A stretch of DNA of 64,000 bases, from assembly GCF_028898945.1 (NCBI RefSeq), contig NZ_CP118607.1, forward strand, positions 310,001-374,000, given 5' to 3'. The DNA is from Pseudomonas sp. PSKL.D1 (lineage in GTDB: Bacteria > Pseudomonadota > Gammaproteobacteria > Pseudomonadales > Pseudomonadaceae). Positions within the stretch are counted from its first letter, which is position 1; the number at the start of each line of letters is the position of its first letter. The notes under the pieces are model-generated. The model was not told the origin of the DNA, ran no database searches, and saw only the letters and a program-made list of their open reading frames with translations. The position numbers and the translations under genes are program-made. Shown piece after piece: positions 63,796 through 64,000 of this stretch.

Positions 63796-64000
63796 ATGAC
63801 CAGTTTGCATGCCGATGAGGCGTTTCTCGACCATTACCAGTTGAGCCACGATCCGTTCGCGCCGCGTGTGCCCGGTTTCAAGTTCTTCCCTGCCCAGCGC
63901 AAGCCTGTGCTTGGCCAGCTGCATCACCTGGCCCGTTATAGCCAGCTGATGCTGGTGGTGACCGGCCCTGTGGGCAGCGGCAAGACCTTGCTCCGCCAGG
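63796..64000 (+). CDS. DamX-like AAA ATPase (5' end only)
   Basis: ATG at 63796 opens a frame that continues past the window. MTSLHADEAFLDHYQLSHDP, FKFFPAQRKPVLGQLHHLAR and the P-loop VVTGPVGSGKTLLRQ match the N-terminal ATPase of DamX/ExeA-like proteins. Pseudomonas genomes carry such a gene next to aroB; the full form has a SPOR domain at its far end, outside this window. Confidence 0.75.
   Translation, partial: MTSLHADEAFLDHYQLSHDPFAPRVPGFKFFPAQRKPVLGQLHHLARYSQLMLVVTGPVGSGKTLLRQ

Overview
The window looks like chromosome of a Pseudomonas of the P. putida group. It is GC-rich, the gene order (folA ... ilvD ... mutM-coaD ... ftsYEX-rpoH ... thiSG-trmB ... metWX-proC-yggS ... argS-priA-rpmE ... 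mrcA-pilMNOPQ-aroKB) is the one I recall for P. putida, and the intergenic gaps carry many pseudomonad REP palindromes. No tRNA, rRNA or CRISPR array was seen. The window opens inside an hcp gene and ends inside a DamX-like gene.

Region by region. (1) 1-2150 is an accessory, visibly more AT-rich type VI secretion module: the hcp 3' end, a 324-residue glycine-zipper protein that looks like an Hcp-linked pore-forming effector, two tandem paralogous small membrane proteins (probable immunity proteins), and an in-frame remnant of a third copy. (2) 2265-5580 has a GTPase/membrane-protein pair (DUF3482/DUF2868) and folA. (3) 5809-9819 is a complete cell-surface signalling cassette (FecI-type sigma, FecR-type regulator, transducing TonB-dependent siderophore receptor). 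(4) 9934-19871 holds a cystine/dicarboxylate-type symporter, phosphorylcholine phosphatase, ilvD, a stand-alone MgtE membrane domain with a long leader, rlmI, an HDOD gene, mutM, a ferredoxin and coaD. (5) 19983-24348 is an alcohol/aldehyde oxidation operon (aldehyde dehydrogenase, Tat-exported small protein, GMC oxidoreductase) divergent from a TetR gene, with a perfect palindrome between them.

(6) 24384-37256 is mostly housekeeping: sseA, a YheT-type hydrolase, rsmD with two M16 peptidases, ftsY-ftsE-ftsX-rpoH, mtgA, thiS-thiG-trmB. (7) 37257-37882 is a gap with an imperfect direct repeat and a possible 36-codon gene followed by a hairpin. (8) 37883-49260 runs through hemW-rdgB-DUF4426-metW-metX-yggT-proC-yggS on the minus strand, a divergent pilT, an NlpC/P60 peptidase, a TM2 protein and the argS-SPOR pair. 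(9) 49387-50654 is an IS110-family insertion that appears to split a REP sequence and has a ~250-bp non-coding end where a bridge RNA would be expected. (10) 50700-64000 carries priA, rpmE, a secreted nuclease, maeB, mrcA and a compact pilM-pilN-pilOP-pilQ operon leading into aroK, aroB and a DamX-like gene. In that operon PilO and PilP appear fused and PilQ is short.

Most interesting: the T6SS effector with its multiplying immunity genes, the REP-targeted IS110 element with its candidate bridge RNA, the fused PilO-PilP with a minimal secretin, and the orphan small gene at 37717.
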